NCBI GenBank assembly: GCA_029641185.1
Contig: JAPWGK010000011.1
Span: 620,001-684,000 of the forward strand
Length of the DNA stretch: 64,000 nucleotides
Origin: Pseudofabraea citricarpa
Lineage: Eukaryota > Ascomycota > Leotiomycetes > Helotiales > Dermateaceae
Direction: 5' to 3'
In this document: positions 22,382-35,899 of the stretch, piece after piece
Layout of the letters: every line of letters starts with the position of its first letter
Position numbering within the stretch: position 1 is the stretch's first letter
Notes under the pieces: generated by a model
Databases searched by the model: none
What the model was told of the DNA's origin: nothing
What the model saw: only the letters and a program-made list of their open reading frames with translations
Program-made: the position numbers and the translations under genes

Positions 22382-24807
22382 GTGGTGTTCTCTTTGCGGT
22401 ACTGGTCTGGAGGGTTCGGGGCAGCGTGGCGTCGCGTGGGTTGCATAGGGAGGCTGGATGGTCTGGGACATTGCCATTAGGGAAAGGGACATGTGGCTTT
22501 GTAGGGTATATGGCAGAGAGCTGACCATACTGGGAATATCAAAAATATAATTATATTCAAATTCGTCTAGTGTTGTTTGGATGCTGGATTCAGAGCTCAG
22601 ATAAGCTAATCCATCTATGGCATATAAAGCAAGCGATATTGTGAAGCAAAGCGATACCACGTGGGTCCAGGACATAGACATAATCCTCCAACACCTTCCA
22701 ACACTGCTACCATATACCTCCATTGATTTCCCATACCAAATATCTCTCTCACCCTTACATGATCAATCGTATTTCAGCATAACACCAACCTGACGGTGTC
22801 GTAGAGAACAGTTTAGTCTTACTCGATTCTATACTTTCTGCCTGCATTAATTAATTACTCAGCTAAACTAAAATACCTACAGGTAGCGAGGTACCACTCT
22901 CGCAGATGACAACCGGGTGGGTGTATTATCGAGAAGGAACCAAATGACAAAAACTCTCTCGCCCCGAGGAAAGGCAATCCGTACACGCAAGCAAAGAAAA
23001 CCATGCAGCTCGATTGCCGTTGAAAAATGCGTCTAGGCGAGGTATGGCGCATACCAATGGCGTACGGTAGCACACCCTACCCCAGATGGCGTGCACGATA
23101 CTGTGCAGTAGCAGGCAAGGCTGAGATTGAGTCTTTTCCCTCTTCTTGATTTTGAGCACAGTGTTGGTGTCAGGGTGGTGGCTATACGAACGAACAAATC
23201 ATTCAGTACGGCAGAGAAGTCTTCATTCACTGTGCGGGTGGGGGTGGTGTGTGGTGGTGTGGTGGTGCTTGTAGACAAGCGAGGGAGGATGGATCAGACA
23301 TCAACCCGTGCACAAGTGACATTAAATTTTCTAGATATAGTGCAGTAGATGGATTGATGAATAGTTGCGTTGCTCTAGACCCTGGCCTGCTACACAATAG
23401 CCGAGCCGAGGCACAAAAGACGAGACGAGACGAGACGAGACGAGAGGAGCAAAAGGTTAGCAATACGAACGAACGCACCAATATGCGTCCTTGCGACGGG
23501 GTCCACGAAAGATGAACAGAGGTCGCCGACCGCGATGCTCAGAAGCCGACGATGAAAGTCTGTCTCCCTGCAGATACAGTAATCTCGAGGCTAGTACAGT
23601 ATATATTTTTGGCATGCACAGTCCACGTGTCTCATCTGTTCTCTGGCTGTCTTGATTCAGGTCAGTGCAGATTATGGTATGGCAGTGAGATTGGATTGGC
23701 ACCGCCATATGTGGGGTTCGTGTAAGCGATGGAGATTCGCGAGCCGCTGCACACCACCACACCTAGTGGTTTTGAGTGGCACGAACGATGATGGCGAAAG
23801 AAAGAAAGAAAGCTCGTGCGTTCGTTCGCCATCTCATCATGCCTCGTCCTCGTGTCTCTCGAGCAAAACATCGAACCGAACCGCGACTGGCTGTTAGAAA
23901 GCTTCAGGCCGGAACAGATAGGCAAAGGCTGAGCCAGGATTACAGGTTTCTCGGCTAGGTTGCTGTTTGGAGCATCAATTGCGATTTCGAGTTGCTTTAT
24001 AGCAATCGTCGTATATATCAGCACGTTTTGTCAGCTTTTGAGTTTTGAAGCCTCACCTTGAAAGGTTCTGATCGGTACCCAGTTGACAAGATCTTGCACT
24101 CGACGAGTCGATTCAACATCCAGACTGTTGCGAACGAAGGTCTGTGATACAGCAAAGCCGTTACAACAACCGTGATATATGATCCCAAGACTTCTCCGCG
24201 CATAAAAACGTAGAGAGGTAAAAGCGAAAGTCCAACCTGGATCAGCAATTAATTGACTTCGTGGCTGAACAGCATCGAAGGGTCGCGGAGGCGGGATGGG
24301 ACGCTTAGGCCATGACTGAAGATCGATAACCAGGTTTGCGCCTTTGGTTTGGCCAGAAGTGAAGTGCTAGCACAATTGATCTCGCTCATGTCAAAAAAGC
24401 TGCTTGGTGCTCTATCGCCAATCGCATGGGACTTACTCGGTAGCTAGCGAGCTCATAGCAGTCCCATCTCAAACGACGGCGTAGAAGTGGCTTGGTCCAA
24501 GAGTTCAAAGCAGGATCATAGTGTTGCTCTAGGCTCAAACCGCACAGTTCTTTCTGAGCGACTGTCTAAGGGATTCTCGAAAGACGACGGCGAAAGCAAA
24601 AATGCCATACCTACCTACATACCACAAAGCCATCAACCGGACGCGATAGATTTCATATAAACCTCATGGCGTGAGGTTTTGCTTGCAGGAATAGTCCACA
24701 TCTATGCTCGAATTGGTCGCGAACATCCGGCGATCCACTGCATGTGAATTGATTCACAGATGAGTCTCCCCTCGACGACGAGACATCAACGATAAACCAC
24801 CTCCCTG
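22382..24807. other. 2.4-kb intergenic region
   Basis: No convincing gene. It contains a GGTGGTGTG-rich patch near 23229-23270, a CGAGA microsatellite at 23419-23445 and a GAAA-rich patch near 23797-23812. The long open frame on the opposite strand that begins near 22723 runs antisense into the second RNase III domain and is judged a shadow. Confidence 0.5.
23419..23445. repeat. GACGA microsatellite
   Basis: Five consecutive GACGA-type pentamers. Confidence 0.85.
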
Positions 24808-26346
24808 ATGCAAGTAGAGCAAGATGACAACCGCGGTCCTCAGCTCCGCGCAACAGCCGTATCTTTTCTCGCTTTGGCATGGATTGGGGTAGTGATGCGT
24901 GTGTTCACGAGGGCGCTGATCGTGCGGAAGATTCTATGGGATGACGGGTTCGTGGTCATGAGTCTCGTATGCAAGCAATCATTCTGGTGGCGCCTTTCTT
25001 CTATATTCGTTATTTACTAACCGGGTCTGGTGTCGCTCAGGTCTTTTACTCCATGTACAACTCATTCGTCCTCGTTGGCGAGCATTATGGCACGGGTCAA
25101 CATGACCGAGATCTCAGCTCTGAGGGCAAGCTGGTTGCGCTTCGCGTATGTCTGCCATTGGGCGCCGGATGGTGGTTTGGAGAGGGCTAATAGGCAGTTG
25201 GCAGTATTGGTATTATTGTGAATGGTCCTATGTCATAACGATGACATTTGTGAAAGTGGCCATTGGAAGTACGTTAGGTGAAGAAATCGTGACATTCTTC
25301 CCTCCTTTCCTCCTCCTTTTCATCCTCTCCTTTTTGTCCCTCTTTCCCCGTCAGTATCTTTTCAAAAAGTCAAAGCTTACATATCTCACAGTCCTCTACC
25401 TTCGGATCTTCTTCGAGCGATGGCAGAGGCGCGTAGTCTGGATCATCATTGCCGTAGTCATCCTAACGGGCGTCGCATACATGTCTGCCGTCGTGTTCCA
25501 ATGCATCCCCGTGCCCTTCATCTGGCACCGATACTCTAATAGTCCACAAATCAACGGTAAATGTCTACCGAAAGCCATCGTGCTGACAGGGAGCTACCTC
25601 CACTCGGCAGTGAGCGCGCTATCGGACTTCGCCCTCGCAGGCCTGCCCGTCATCCTGCTGTGGGGGATGCGCATGGCCTTCTGGAAGAAATTCTGGATCG
25701 TCTTCATGATGAGCATCGGCGCCATCGCCGTCGTGGCCACGGTGATCCGGCTCAAGTTCCTGGAGAGCCTCGTTGTCAGAGATGACTTCTTGTGTAAGTT
25801 TGCTTTCACTTTCTGTGTGCTCGTCTTGCTGAGTCGTTTTTCGGAAATCCCATAGTCGCCACTCTTGATGTTGCTATTTGGTCAACCGTCGAGCCGGGCG
25901 TCGCTATCTTCGCTGTCAGTCTGTCGGCGCTCCGTCCCCTGCTGGGGCTCCTCATGAATCAGACGGCGATGCAGGTCTTCAAGTCCAAATTAGCGACCGT
26001 TTCATGGCGCGTCGATCTGAGTCCGTCGAGGGAGGAGGGAAACTACGCCGAGCTGAACGAGGTCCAATATCCTGCACAGCCGCAAAGAGCACGCATTCCG
26101 GATCGGGACGGCGAGTTTGTTCTGGCGAGTGCATTAAGCAACACGGCAGCAAGGTCTTCGATCCGCGTGTGGCACGATCCGTCGGGCGAGTGCCGAGAGA
26201 GCACGCAGGGCATCATCAAGACGACGGTCTGGACATCGACGACTCTGAATCTGGAACTCGATCGTGCGATGACGGAGCCGAGATTGCATCTCGATCCGAT
26301 GTCCATCAGGCTTGAGGACATGCCGGACTTGGTCTTCAGGACTTGA
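24808..26346 (+). CDS. Rhodopsin-domain (SAT4/PTH11-type) integral membrane protein
   Basis: Five exons, 24808-24966, 25041-25145, 25205-25268, 25392-25793 and 25856-26346, giving 406 residues. Exon 2 gives EHYGTGQHDRDL, exon 3 YWYYCEWSYVITMTFVKVAI and exon 4 LYLRIFFERWQRR, then VVFQCIPVPFIWHRY with the conserved Cys-Pro and Trp. Exon 5 begins FATLDVAIWSTVEPGVAIFA. These are the landmarks of the fungal seven-transmembrane rhodopsin-fold family. The C-terminal ~110 residues are a hydrophilic cytosolic tail. Splicing after 25204 (GGCAG) rather than at the earlier AG sites is required for frame. By family knowledge some members are surface sensors related to PTH11, but most are uncharacterised. 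No CFEM domain is present. Confidence 0.85.
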
Positions 26347-27110
26347 ATGGATAACTAGAGCATTGGAAGTAGAGAAAGAAAAGAGTTGGTTGACTGTAAT
26401 CAATGGATCGATGGGCACCACATATTCACTGAATTGAATACTCTTGTCCGAAGGTTATTGATTCGTGTAAGGAAGAAAGAAGGAGCTACAAGAGGGAGGC
26501 CTCTATATAGGCATTAGAGTGGTGACTATTCTTCCAACAGAAAGAATGAAGATAAAGAAGAAGAAGAAACGAAAGAAGGATCTAAGCACGACATAGCACG
26601 ATCTTTTCCGAAGGCTTACTCAAAGCCAACAATCTATATAATAAGCAGCTCCGTCTTCCCTAGGAATTCTGAGTCTGTAAACTCTGTGGCGGCTTCTCTG
26701 CTGCTATTTAGCTTTATACAAGTTGCTTGCTTGTATAATAGAGCCAGAGAAGTATAATATCAAAATCGTAGTAGCAGAAGGCAAGGGAGACTTTATTCCG
26801 TCCCAAAACATCAAGCGAGATCTCAAAAGATAAGGAAATCTAGTTCTCCTCTTTGAATTTAGACTGAGATTCTTTCTCTTTTCTTCTTCGTGAAATTGGT
26901 ATCTCGGCTGTGAAGGAAAGCCCCCAACCACCCCTCTCCCTCTCCCTCTCCCTCTCCCTCTACCTGTAAATCGTACTTAAATCCTATGCCATGCTATGCT
27001 ATATACCACAACCCCCCTACAAACAAAAAAAATAAAACTCCAATGCAAATGCCACGCTCCCTCACGAAACCCCACACCCAAACGCCAATTTATTTCCCCT
27101 CTCAATCTCA
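26347..27110. other. Convergent intergenic region
   Basis: AT-rich 3' regions of the rhodopsin-domain gene and PEX12. Contains a CTCTCC microsatellite at about 26933-26961. No gene seen. Confidence 0.5.
26933..26961. repeat. CTCTCC microsatellite
   Basis: Tandem CTCTCC hexamers, nearly five units. Confidence 0.85.
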
Positions 27111-28412
27111 TCAAACCATAACCCGTCTCAACCCTTCCGTACCACCGAGGACCCTCCTCCCACTAACAGCACACCTGCCCGCGCCACTCTCCCACTTCCA
27201 GTCGCGGCCGTAGTCCTTCATAAATTCCTCCTGCTTTTGATGCTGGCCCTCGACCCAGCGATGGATGCACGTATAGCAGAAGACATAGCCTGTCTGACAA
27301 GCCGTCGGCGTCGTGATGTCCTGCTCACAGATGGGGCACAGTGCCGAGTCATCAGGGACCGGGACGGTGAAAATGGGCAGGAGGGAAGTCGCTGCGATGG
27401 GAGGATGTTCAGGCACTTGCGGCTTCCCATCCTCCTTCTCTTCCTCGCCCTCCTTTACCCCCTTGGCCTTAATAGGCTTCGATACTAGCGACGAGAGACC
27501 CGATATCACCGGGGGCGGTAACTCGATGCCCTCAGCAGCTTTGCGACTCAGCTGGCGAGCGAAATCCGAAGCGTGCCACCACTCCAAGAATTTAAGCGCG
27601 AAGATGCTCGTCGGGAGGAGGATTTTCAAACTGCCTAACAACCTAGGTCCCAGGACGCGCGGGTGCAAGATTGACGTCGTCCCTAGACCGCTATCAGACT
27701 GCTTGGGCTCAGCAGCCTCCATGGCAGCAGCAATAGCCTGATAATCCGCCTCACCCATGCGGCGCATCCGCGTACCAATCAACCACAAGAACGGATCGTG
27801 GTACTTGGTATTGTCGAACAGGTAGGCGACATTGAATGTGAGCATTGCGAAGTAATACGCCGCGTTGATGCTCGGGTAGACGTTGAGCAGGAACCAGCGG
27901 TAGTAGTGTATGAAGCGCTGCTTGAAGGTCGCGTTGGCTGGGAGGCGTGTGTAGTTTCCACCCAGCAGGGCGCGCGGCGCATTGATATCGTAGCTCTCAT
28001 CCAGCTTCCTCTTCAGGTATGGGATGCCTACCATCACGGCTAGGTTGCGCCAGATGTCGCTCTTCTTCAGCTGCAGGCTCTCCCGTACCAGCGCTGGTGC
28101 GGCGATGCTCGCTCGTGGGATCTCGCCGATCCGCAGGCATTTCTCCCGCTTCAGCCCGTAGAAGTTCTCTGTGAACCCGCCCGAGTACGTCTTGAGGTAG
28201 TGCCGCTCGATCAGCAGCATCAGGAGCGCGTACAGCTCATCGAACGAATTTAGCACCCGTAAGAGGTACCGCGGATGTCGGTGGGTTGCGACGGCTAGGA
28301 GGTATCGGAGGGATGGAGGGATGAGGGAGGCTAATTGATTCGAGGAGAGGAGTTCGAAGAGGGAGGGCTTCTGTTCATCGAATGTGCTACGGAGAGTCGG
28401 TAGGAACTCCAT
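27111..28412 (-). CDS. PEX12: Peroxisome biogenesis protein PEX12 (RING E3 ligase component)
   Basis: Single-exon frame of 433 residues. The N-terminus [20 protein letters not shown] is characteristic of PEX12 in the Pex2/Pex10/Pex12 N-terminal domain family. Hydrophobic stretches around residues 170-215 and 280-300 fit its membrane segments. The C-terminal RING-like domain begins with CPICEQDI and continues [16 protein letters not shown]. It has fewer zinc ligands than a full RING, as known for PEX12. By family knowledge it forms a peroxisomal-membrane ubiquitin ligase with PEX2 and PEX10 that ubiquitinates the PEX5 receptor for recycling. A Ser/Lys/Glu-rich linker (residues about 310-345) precedes the RING. 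Length is normal and no defect is seen. Confidence 0.95.
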   Translation of the reverse strand: MEFLPTLRSTFDEQKPSLFELLSSNQLASLIPPSLRYLLAVATHRHPRYLLRVLNSFDELYALLMLLIERHYLKTYSGGFTENFYGLKREKCLRIGEIPRASIAAPALVRESLQLKKSDIWRNLAVMVGIPYLKRKLDESYDINAPRALLGGNYTRLPANATFKQRFIHYYRWFLLNVYPSINAAYYFAMLTFNVAYLFDNTKYHDPFLWLIGTRMRRMGEADYQAIAAAMEAAEPKQSDSGLGTTSILHPRVLGPRLLGSLKILLPTSIFALKFLEWWHASDFARQLSRKAAEGIELPPPVISGLSSLVSKPIKAKGVKEGEEEKEDGKPQVPEHPPIAATSLLPIFTVPVPDDSALCPICEQDITTPTACQTGYVFCYTCIHRWVEGQHQKQEEFMKDYGRDWKWESGAGRCAVSGRRVLGGTEGLRRVMV

Positions 28413-28874
28413 GTTGTCGGTGGTTAATTCGGAAGATGCATCAACACTGAGTAAAAAGTGAAGTTGTCGTCGCGAGGCTGGAGAAATGCCTTGCCGAGGT
28501 TCACAGATATGACAAAGTATCGAGGAATCACGTGCAGTACATGGAAAGATAATTCGCTTTCATCGGTTGACTTTCTCAGCACTAAGTCCTCCTTTCTACC
28601 GTATACTCATTTTCCAAGTTCATAAAGCAAATAATATTAAGACAGGGAATTAAAGATGATTCGAGTAGATTCAGAAAGGTATATCTAACTATAATCATAA
28701 AGCAATGCTAGGTTTTTGAACACCAGAAACCATGCTATCCACCCAGTAACTCCGCCACCCAGATTAACGCCGTCACACTTTATATGTACACTCTCATCTT
28801 CTTCATCCGCCCATTACTCAATATTACACTCCTCTCTATATATAGACAACCACCCCGTCCCTCGCTACTTTGGC
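28413..28874. other. Intergenic region (PEX12 promoter)
   Basis: AT-rich region between the start of PEX12 and the 3' end of the hexose transporter, both on the minus strand. No other feature seen. Confidence 0.5.
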
Positions 28875-30671
28875 TTATACCTCGGGAGCGGTTTCGGATT
28901 TGGGAGCAAGTACTCCAGATTGAGCCATGTCATTTCTTCTTGTTTGCTTCCATGCGGCATAGTCGAAATTTTCACTTCCGATAGCTGGGACGCCGCTGGC
29001 GTACATGTCATCAACCTCCTCTAGAGATAGACCCTTGGTCTCAATCATGAAGAAGTAGACAATGACGGACATGGCCAAACAGCAACCAGCGAAAACCAGA
29101 CCGTAGTAGTAGTCTATGGCGTCGGTAATGAAGGTGGTGAAGAAAGAGATTAAGAAGTTAAACAGCCAGTTACAGGCGGTCGCGAGAGCTAAACAGACGG
29201 CGCGATGCTTGATGGGGTAGAGTTCAGCGACTTGAGACCAGACCATGGGTCCCCAGGTGGTGGCGAAGGCGAAGATGAAGAGGCAGGTGAAAACGATCAT
29301 GACGTTACCAGCTTGCTTCGCTGTTGCTGGGTTTGATGATGGAAGCTGGAATTGTCCGACGAAAGCAAAGATCATGAAGCAAACGAACATCCAAAGACCT
29401 CCAATAATCAAGGCAGTTCGGCGGTTTACTCTCTTGACGATCCAGATACCAATGATGGTGGAGACAACGTTCACAGCACCAAGAATCATCGACGTAACAT
29501 ATCCGTTGGTGAGTCCAGTAGCCTTGAAAATGGTAGTGCTGTAGTAGAAGAAGAAGTTGGCGCCAGTGAGTTGTTGACCAGCTTGGAGAGCCATTCCGAG
29601 AAGAGTTCTGTGAAGCATACCCGGTCCAGTAAAGATCTCGGTGAACTTGGCCTTTGGAGCGTCTCTTTCTTCTTGTGCCTTGATCTCAATTTCGGTGATT
29701 TCATCATTGACAATTGAGTGGTTTTCGCCAACACCAGCAAGACGAGCGAAGGTTTGGCGTGCTTTGGTGACATCACCCATTCGGTAAACGAAGCGAGGAG
29801 ATTCTGGCATGGCTTGAATTCCAGCTCCGAGGATGATAGCCCATAACGATGAGATACCGACAGTGATTCTCCATTGGGCGCTGTTATCGTAGTTCTTCTC
29901 AGTACCGAAGTTAATCTACAAATTCAAATTAGCCCTTGTATCAGATATCATCAGACTCAAAATATCATACCAAATAAGCCATCAAGATACCGATGGTAAT
30001 CATCAATTGGTATGAAGCGACAACCATGCTGCGAATGTTCTTTGGGCAACTCTCGGTCTGATACATGGGCACAGCAGTGGAGAGAGCTCCAACACCCAAA
30101 CCGGTAACCAGTCGACCAATAGCGAATTGAACCCAGTGGGTGGTGCTTGCGATCTCGATGATAACACCGGCAATGTAGATGGCAGAGGCGACGGAAATAG
30201 TGTGTTTGCGACCAATTTTATCTGCGACATATCCGCTGGTAAGACAGCCGATAAGAGCACCAACTGGCAGGAGACCGACGAGAGTTCCAGAGCGAGCGGC
30301 GCTGAAAACCATGTTTTCGCCGAAGCGGCGTTGATAATCAGCAGCGTTTAGGAAACCTAGATAAAAAATCAATTGAAGGTTCTCATAAACCACAAAATTG
30401 TCGGCAACATACCAGAGATTTGACCAGATTCGTAACCGAAAACCATACCACCCATAGAGGCGATAACACCAAGGAGGACAGCGATGGCTGTTACCTTGGG
30501 CTTTTCTTCCATTGGGGCAACAACATTGTCTTCGTGTTGCACCTCGGCGGCATCTGTTGTGCCATTGGGATGGCGAAGAGAATGGCTATCTGGGGTATTG
30601 GCCTCAGAGTGCTTCTCCGTTGTGTGAGGATGGTCCTTCTTCTCAGAACGCTTGAGTAATGAGAAAGGCAT
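28875..30671 (-). CDS. MFS sugar (hexose) transporter
   Basis: Three exons, 30671-30413, 30356-29971 and 29915-28875, giving 561 residues. Introns are 56 and 55 bp, GT-AG, in phase. The protein has a hydrophilic N-terminal ~60 residues and then 12 membrane segments with sugar-porter signatures: GYESGQISG, GYVADKIGRKH, GRLVTGLGVGALSTAVPMYQ, PESPRF, QQLTGANFFFYY and ETKGLSLEEVDDMY at the C-terminal end. By family knowledge it is a plasma-membrane proton symporter or facilitator of glucose-like hexoses. The short tail after ETKGLS argues for a transporter rather than a long-tailed glucose sensor. The start at 30671 gives the usual MPFSLL-type N-terminus. Confidence 0.93.
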
Positions 30672-32805
30672 GATGAGTTGTGTGGGTTGTTATTGATAGG
30701 GGGCAATAGATGAAATGTTTTGATCACGTCTCCAACTTTGGAATGCAGATTTGGGGAAGAGGGATGATATTTAAAGAAGGGGAAGCGGGCGACGGCGGAG
30801 AGGGTTAATTCTCCATGTGGATACTCCAACTGTGGTGTGGGCATGGAGCTCCAGACTGACATCCAAGGACAAAGCGTGGTCAGAGTGGCATGGTAGTTTT
30901 GGCGGTCGTGTGATTGAGTTCTCAGTGGGCCGTCCAAGGAGCCAGCCAGGTCGAGGAGGCTCAAGCATTATTGATACCGTGATACCCGTTGTACTGGAGA
31001 CACGCCGACCCGGACGAGGACGACCGGCCGACTCACGATAACTGAGTTATGCATCATCGAATGGCGAAGGTTCTGTGAGAAAATCGGGGCTGCGACTTGG
31101 GAGGGGAGGCACCGTGGTACGACCGAATGCCGCCGCGGTGCCTCCATGAGAATGTGGTTCTGATGAGCTGGTAGGCAGGGCTCATTTGAAACCAGTGGAT
31201 GAGCGCAGAACTTGGAGGAACAGAGCAGTACCAGGAGCTCTCCATCCTGTCTTCTGGGCATTCAGCGCAGACATGATAGAGACGAGCTCTTCCTCCACGG
31301 AAACTCAGCAGGTATACGCTGGATGTTGTGAGAAGCTTTGAGTGGCTGTGGCACTTGACTCGATGTGGCCAAGAGCAGCACTGTTGAGCCTCAAGTGGAT
31401 TCTGGCGATAGATGCCGGACTGCAGGCGTGATGATTAACAGAGCAGGTGGAGCCCAGAATGGGTCGATGTCTAGCGAGCGGCGGTAAAGAAAAACAAAAT
31501 GAAGCCGAAATAGCGAAAGAGAGCTGCCAAGCGGGCCCCCGTCATCCATGTCACCACATCGCACCAGAGCCGATGCCAAACCGAGCATCCAACAGATGCA
31601 CACTAGACCAGAACGGCTTCTGAAGTGACCCTTGACGCCAAACACCGACAAAATCTCTGCGAACTTGGCACTTTGCGAGCATGGACAACGTCGTCGGCTT
31701 CAAGACTCGGGATCCTTCGTGTCGTGTACAATGACGTAGAAGCCGCAAACACCCTCTCCTGATCGACAAAAGGCTCTTCGTTGACTTTCTGGCCCCTGTT
31801 GCACATCATGTGATGGATTACTCAGAAGGCAGGACCTTGGACTGTCCAGGCGTCCCGGCTTCCAGGCGTATTCCAGAAGATGCTCGACATTACTGTACAT
31901 GGACGAGGCTTCAGCCGACTATTGGATGTAGGCCATTCCGAGATGCCCCTCAAGATCGGTCTTACTCGAAGAGCTGCTCCACATCAACTGTCAATCCGAT
32001 CCATTCGCTCGACCCACCAGCAAAACCGTCGACGCGAGGCTCCGCATTAGGTGGTGCTGGTTGTAACTCTGTCGTGAGGAGAGCCTCTCGTTATTGTTGG
32101 AGATGCTCCAGCCTCCAGACTATGTGGATTTAGGGGTCGTCCTTACCAACTCTCCTCGGGGTCTCCTCTGCCAGTTCGCTACCCATTAGTCAAACAATAA
32201 CATTGTCTGGTAAGTAATCTCCCCAGCCGTGGTAATGTGGGGGGACATTCGTGAGTGGGCAGTTCTCACGGGGAAGAGGTCCCTGAATTTTCGTGCGAGG
32301 TAAAGAAGTTCGATAAATTGAGGGTACTCCATGGCACGAGGATGACTCCTGGGGTTGCATGTGAGCCCCAACTCACAGAAACGACGAAGCGAACAGAAAT
32401 CAAGCGATGTAGAACTGTAATGTGAATATCGAATTGAACCACCGAATCATGACGATAGTCTATATCCCGCTCCATAAGTCGCAGTTGGTTCCTGGCGCCA
32501 GTGATCATAGTCAAAGTCAAACGGTTCAGTGAGTTTCGTGACAAACCAGGAGGGTTAGCGACCAAGCCAGGATCAAATGTCAAGGCAAATAGACAAAAGT
32601 GTAATAAAGCAAGGTTCTTTAATCAGAATGTCCATTGGATGAAAGAGAGTCCCAAACTCTAAACACCTTTATAATATTGTGCTTGTGTGGGGAAGTGACA
32701 GACAGATGACAACTGAACAGTCGTACAGTGCGCGATAAAGTCAACTTTAAATGTCGGCATCACAAGATCCGGATCTCGACGTTGATGCCAAGTGCTGCGA
32801 AAGCA
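30672..32805. other. 2.1-kb gene-poor region
   Basis: Upstream of the hexose transporter on the left and the Rid-family 3' end on the right. Short open frames on both strands overlap one another and none shows a domain. Base composition is ordinary (not RIP-like). Confidence 0.45.
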
Positions 32806-33252
32806 TCACTCCTTGACCTTTTTGGCCTTCCTTGCCGTCACTTCAATCTCGACCAGCATCTCTTCATTCATCAAGCGAGCCTCGATCATGGTCGCAGCTG
32901 GTCCAACATCACCAAAGTACTTCCTGAGAACCGGCCAGATTTCCGGGAACTGTTTGCCGTTGGGTAGGATGTAGCGTACCCGGATCACATCCTTCATGGT
33001 GGCATCTGCTTCAGATAGAGCTTTGGAAATGTTCTGTAGGGTCTGCTCGGCTTGCTCGACTATCGATGAAGATATTTCTCCCGTGCTATAGTCATATCTG
33101 GGCGAGAGCTGTCAGAAGTGTAGAGTGACGAGAACAGTTTAGGTTTACCCGGTAGTTCCTGACACGAAAACCCAGGAGCCAGTGACCACGGCACGGGAGT
33201 AGGCAATGTCGGCTTCGAATTTGGAGCCTGATGAGATATTGGTTCGCGACAT
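32806..33252 (-). CDS. Rid (YjgF/YER057c/UK114) family protein lacking the catalytic arginine
   Basis: Two exons, 33252-33149 and 33097-32806, giving 131 residues, the normal family length. The fold signature is visible: VTGSWVFVSGTTGYD, then QAEQTLQNISKALSEADATM, VIRVRYIL and LVEIEVTARK at the end. In deaminating RidA enzymes the motif before the last strand is P-A-R-S/T. Here residues 101-104 are P-A-A-T, so the arginine that holds the substrate carboxylate is absent. It is therefore unlikely to be a classical 2-aminoacrylate/imine deaminase and belongs to one of the arginine-less Rid subfamilies of unknown or diverse function. The 51-bp intron is GT-AG and in phase. Confidence 0.88.
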
Positions 33253-34189
33253 GATGTGGTGATTTTGATCTTGATTCTGAGGTGAGGATCGTGGAATGCT
33301 TTGTCGTGGTTCTTTGGAGAGCAGAACAATTTGCTTTGAGCTAGAAATGAGTCATCGAGCAGAGCCGACCTCGGGAGCAATGAGCATCTTGTGTCTTTTG
33401 ACAATATCAAGCACGTAGAGTGCTCTGGCAGTATTGCGCTATAGAGAGTTGCTCAACTTGGGAATAGTGACATGAACTCTTCGCAACTGGGCCAATGGTC
33501 AATTGGTACTGATTAATTTACCTCTCCAAACGTTAAACGTTGTTTGCTTGTGTGAAAGAGCATCGATGAAGGCCATCAAGGTAGATTGATTTCTCGAAAT
33601 GAAGAAACAGTTCATTGAGGTGATCAGCCCATCTCGCCCGTCTAGCCAGAACTGCTCTGCATGTGGTGTCGCGCGTGGCCGAGGTTGCTCAACACGAACG
33701 CGACGTCTGGACGCGTCTGGAAAGCCAATTACCTTGGCAGCGGATAAGTAAGCACTCGGGTTGAAGATGTTGACATGTCAGTCCTGAAATGGACAATATG
33801 CAGAGGTGCAGCAATAGTTGTACATCGTACATCGTAAATCGTAAACATATCAGACCCAGAGCAGGCTAGATATCGCCAAGGGGAGGAATGGGAAGGTTGA
33901 GGAGACTGGAAACCTAGACCTCGAATCGCAACAGTCATCAACAGACAGGCTATTGGGCGCTGAGCAGATGGCATCCAAAGCCGAAGCAGCGCACCCGCAA
34001 TTGCCGTGTAGAATGTAGATGCAGATGCAGAGATCTAGAAGTCGATGAATCACAAGTGAGATGTTTGCAGATGCCGTTCCGTTCCTGGATGCCGCGAAAG
34101 CACGTGAGGGCCAAAGACGCGCTAAACCCATTTCGAGCATGACCCCCTGCGGAGGAAGAGCTCGCCACTTTTTATTACAGCGTAGCTGT
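33253..34189. other. Intergenic region before the repeat block
   Basis: Normal-composition DNA with only short unrecognised frames. It ends abruptly at the AT-rich block near 34190, after CCGCACGTGAC. Confidence 0.45.
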
Positions 34190-35899
34190 TTTTAAAATCT
34201 CCCGCACGTGACTTGAATTTACGTTTACTAGTTCGATTTTAAGAACTTTTCGGCGTTAACGAATCGGCGATTCCTATTAGTTAGAAAAAGCTAGTACTCC
34301 TATTAGCCGGAAAAAGGAAGCTCTTTTATTAGTTATATTATTATTTTTATATTTCTTTCCTCTTATATACTAAATATAATTATCGTTTAACTAGTTTATC
34401 TACCTTTTATTCTCTTCGTAATAGACCGCTAATACCGTGATTACGGGTTACTTAAGGCCGTAACTAAATATCGTGTTATTTATAATAAGATCTAGGCTAA
34501 GTATATATCTTACTTAGCCGTAAAAGCTAATAAGAGGTATATAATAGATAAGGTTATTCTTATAACGAAGAGAGTTACCCTAGCTCTAATTAAATCGAAT
34601 TCTTATTCGAATATATCGGCCGTAGATACGGTTTATACGTATTAGAACGATAATTAGTAATTATAAGAAATAATATAAGCTTAACGTATTACGGCCCTTT
34701 AGGCTTACTAGAATCGAGGTACTTACTACTAGGGTAATATTATTATTATTATAAGTTTACCTCCTCTTACTTTAGCTCTTACGATTAATTTACTACTTAT
34801 ATTACTTACTTTATTATTATATAACAAACTTATAGCTAATTTACGGTTTATTAAACCTCTTTCGTCTACCGAACTTTCTTTTTTTCTGCTACCTTAATCG
34901 GGTTTCTTATTATAAGAATAATAAGATCGAGTATAAGAGTTTTATACTAAGTTAAATATAATTAAGCTCGAGACGTATAATAGGTATAAGAAGCGATAAT
35001 TCGACTTACGACTAAATAATAAGAGCGTTTATTATAATTACGGCCTTCGGGATACTAGAAAATATCGTAATTATATTATATTTCTAATAATAACTATAAA
35101 TTAGATAAATCCTAGTAAGATACTTAAACTCTTATAATTAACCTAGATAAAAGAGATATATATTACTCGGGCTTACGTATATATATAAGTTAAATACTAA
35201 CGAGGCTACTAGTATTATTATATTAGCTATTACGTAAGTTTTATATAAAATACGGTTAAATTTATAGATCGATTATTATTACTCCTAGAAGATATTAATA
35301 TAATACTTTTACGACCGGCTAATACTAATACTTTAGATACTTATTACTAATATTAGTTCGAGTATAATTTTAGAGTATATTATAATATTATAATAATCTA
35401 GTTATAATTCCTAAAAGAGTTTTATTCTAATTATCGAGATATAATTATATCTGAAAAAGCTACCTTTTACTTACCTGTTAATAGTAATATTATAAGTTAT
35501 ATTTATATTATCGATAAGTTATAATCTGATATTATAAGTAAGTAATATATAATTAAGGAAGATCTACTAACTACCTCTTAAATTCGTAGTAATAAGATAC
35601 CTTTACTAACGACTTTTATAATACCTAACCTACTTATAGACTAGACTAAGTTAGAGCTCCTTCTTTTTAGCCTAAATATCGCTCGTAACTCTCAGGTAAT
35701 AAACCCGACCTTACTAATATTATCGATTCGCTTTATTTTACTTAATAAGCTCGGCTATAGCTATCGATTATTTATTATAATATTCTTAACTTTCTTTTTT
35801 TACGAGGTTACTAATTATAATAATTCTTACGAACAAGTCGTAGATCTTAAGGTATAAGAATCTTATTTCCTTCGATTTTATAATAAGCGATTCGGCTAA

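Noticed and set aside
21761..22723. 320-residue minus-strand frame
   Set aside because: Antisense to the second RNase III domain of the Dicer-like gene, whose motifs are on the plus strand. No domain on the minus strand.
30672..32805. Possible gene in the 2.1-kb gap
   Set aside because: Overlapping short frames on both strands, none with recognisable motifs or splice-consistent extension.
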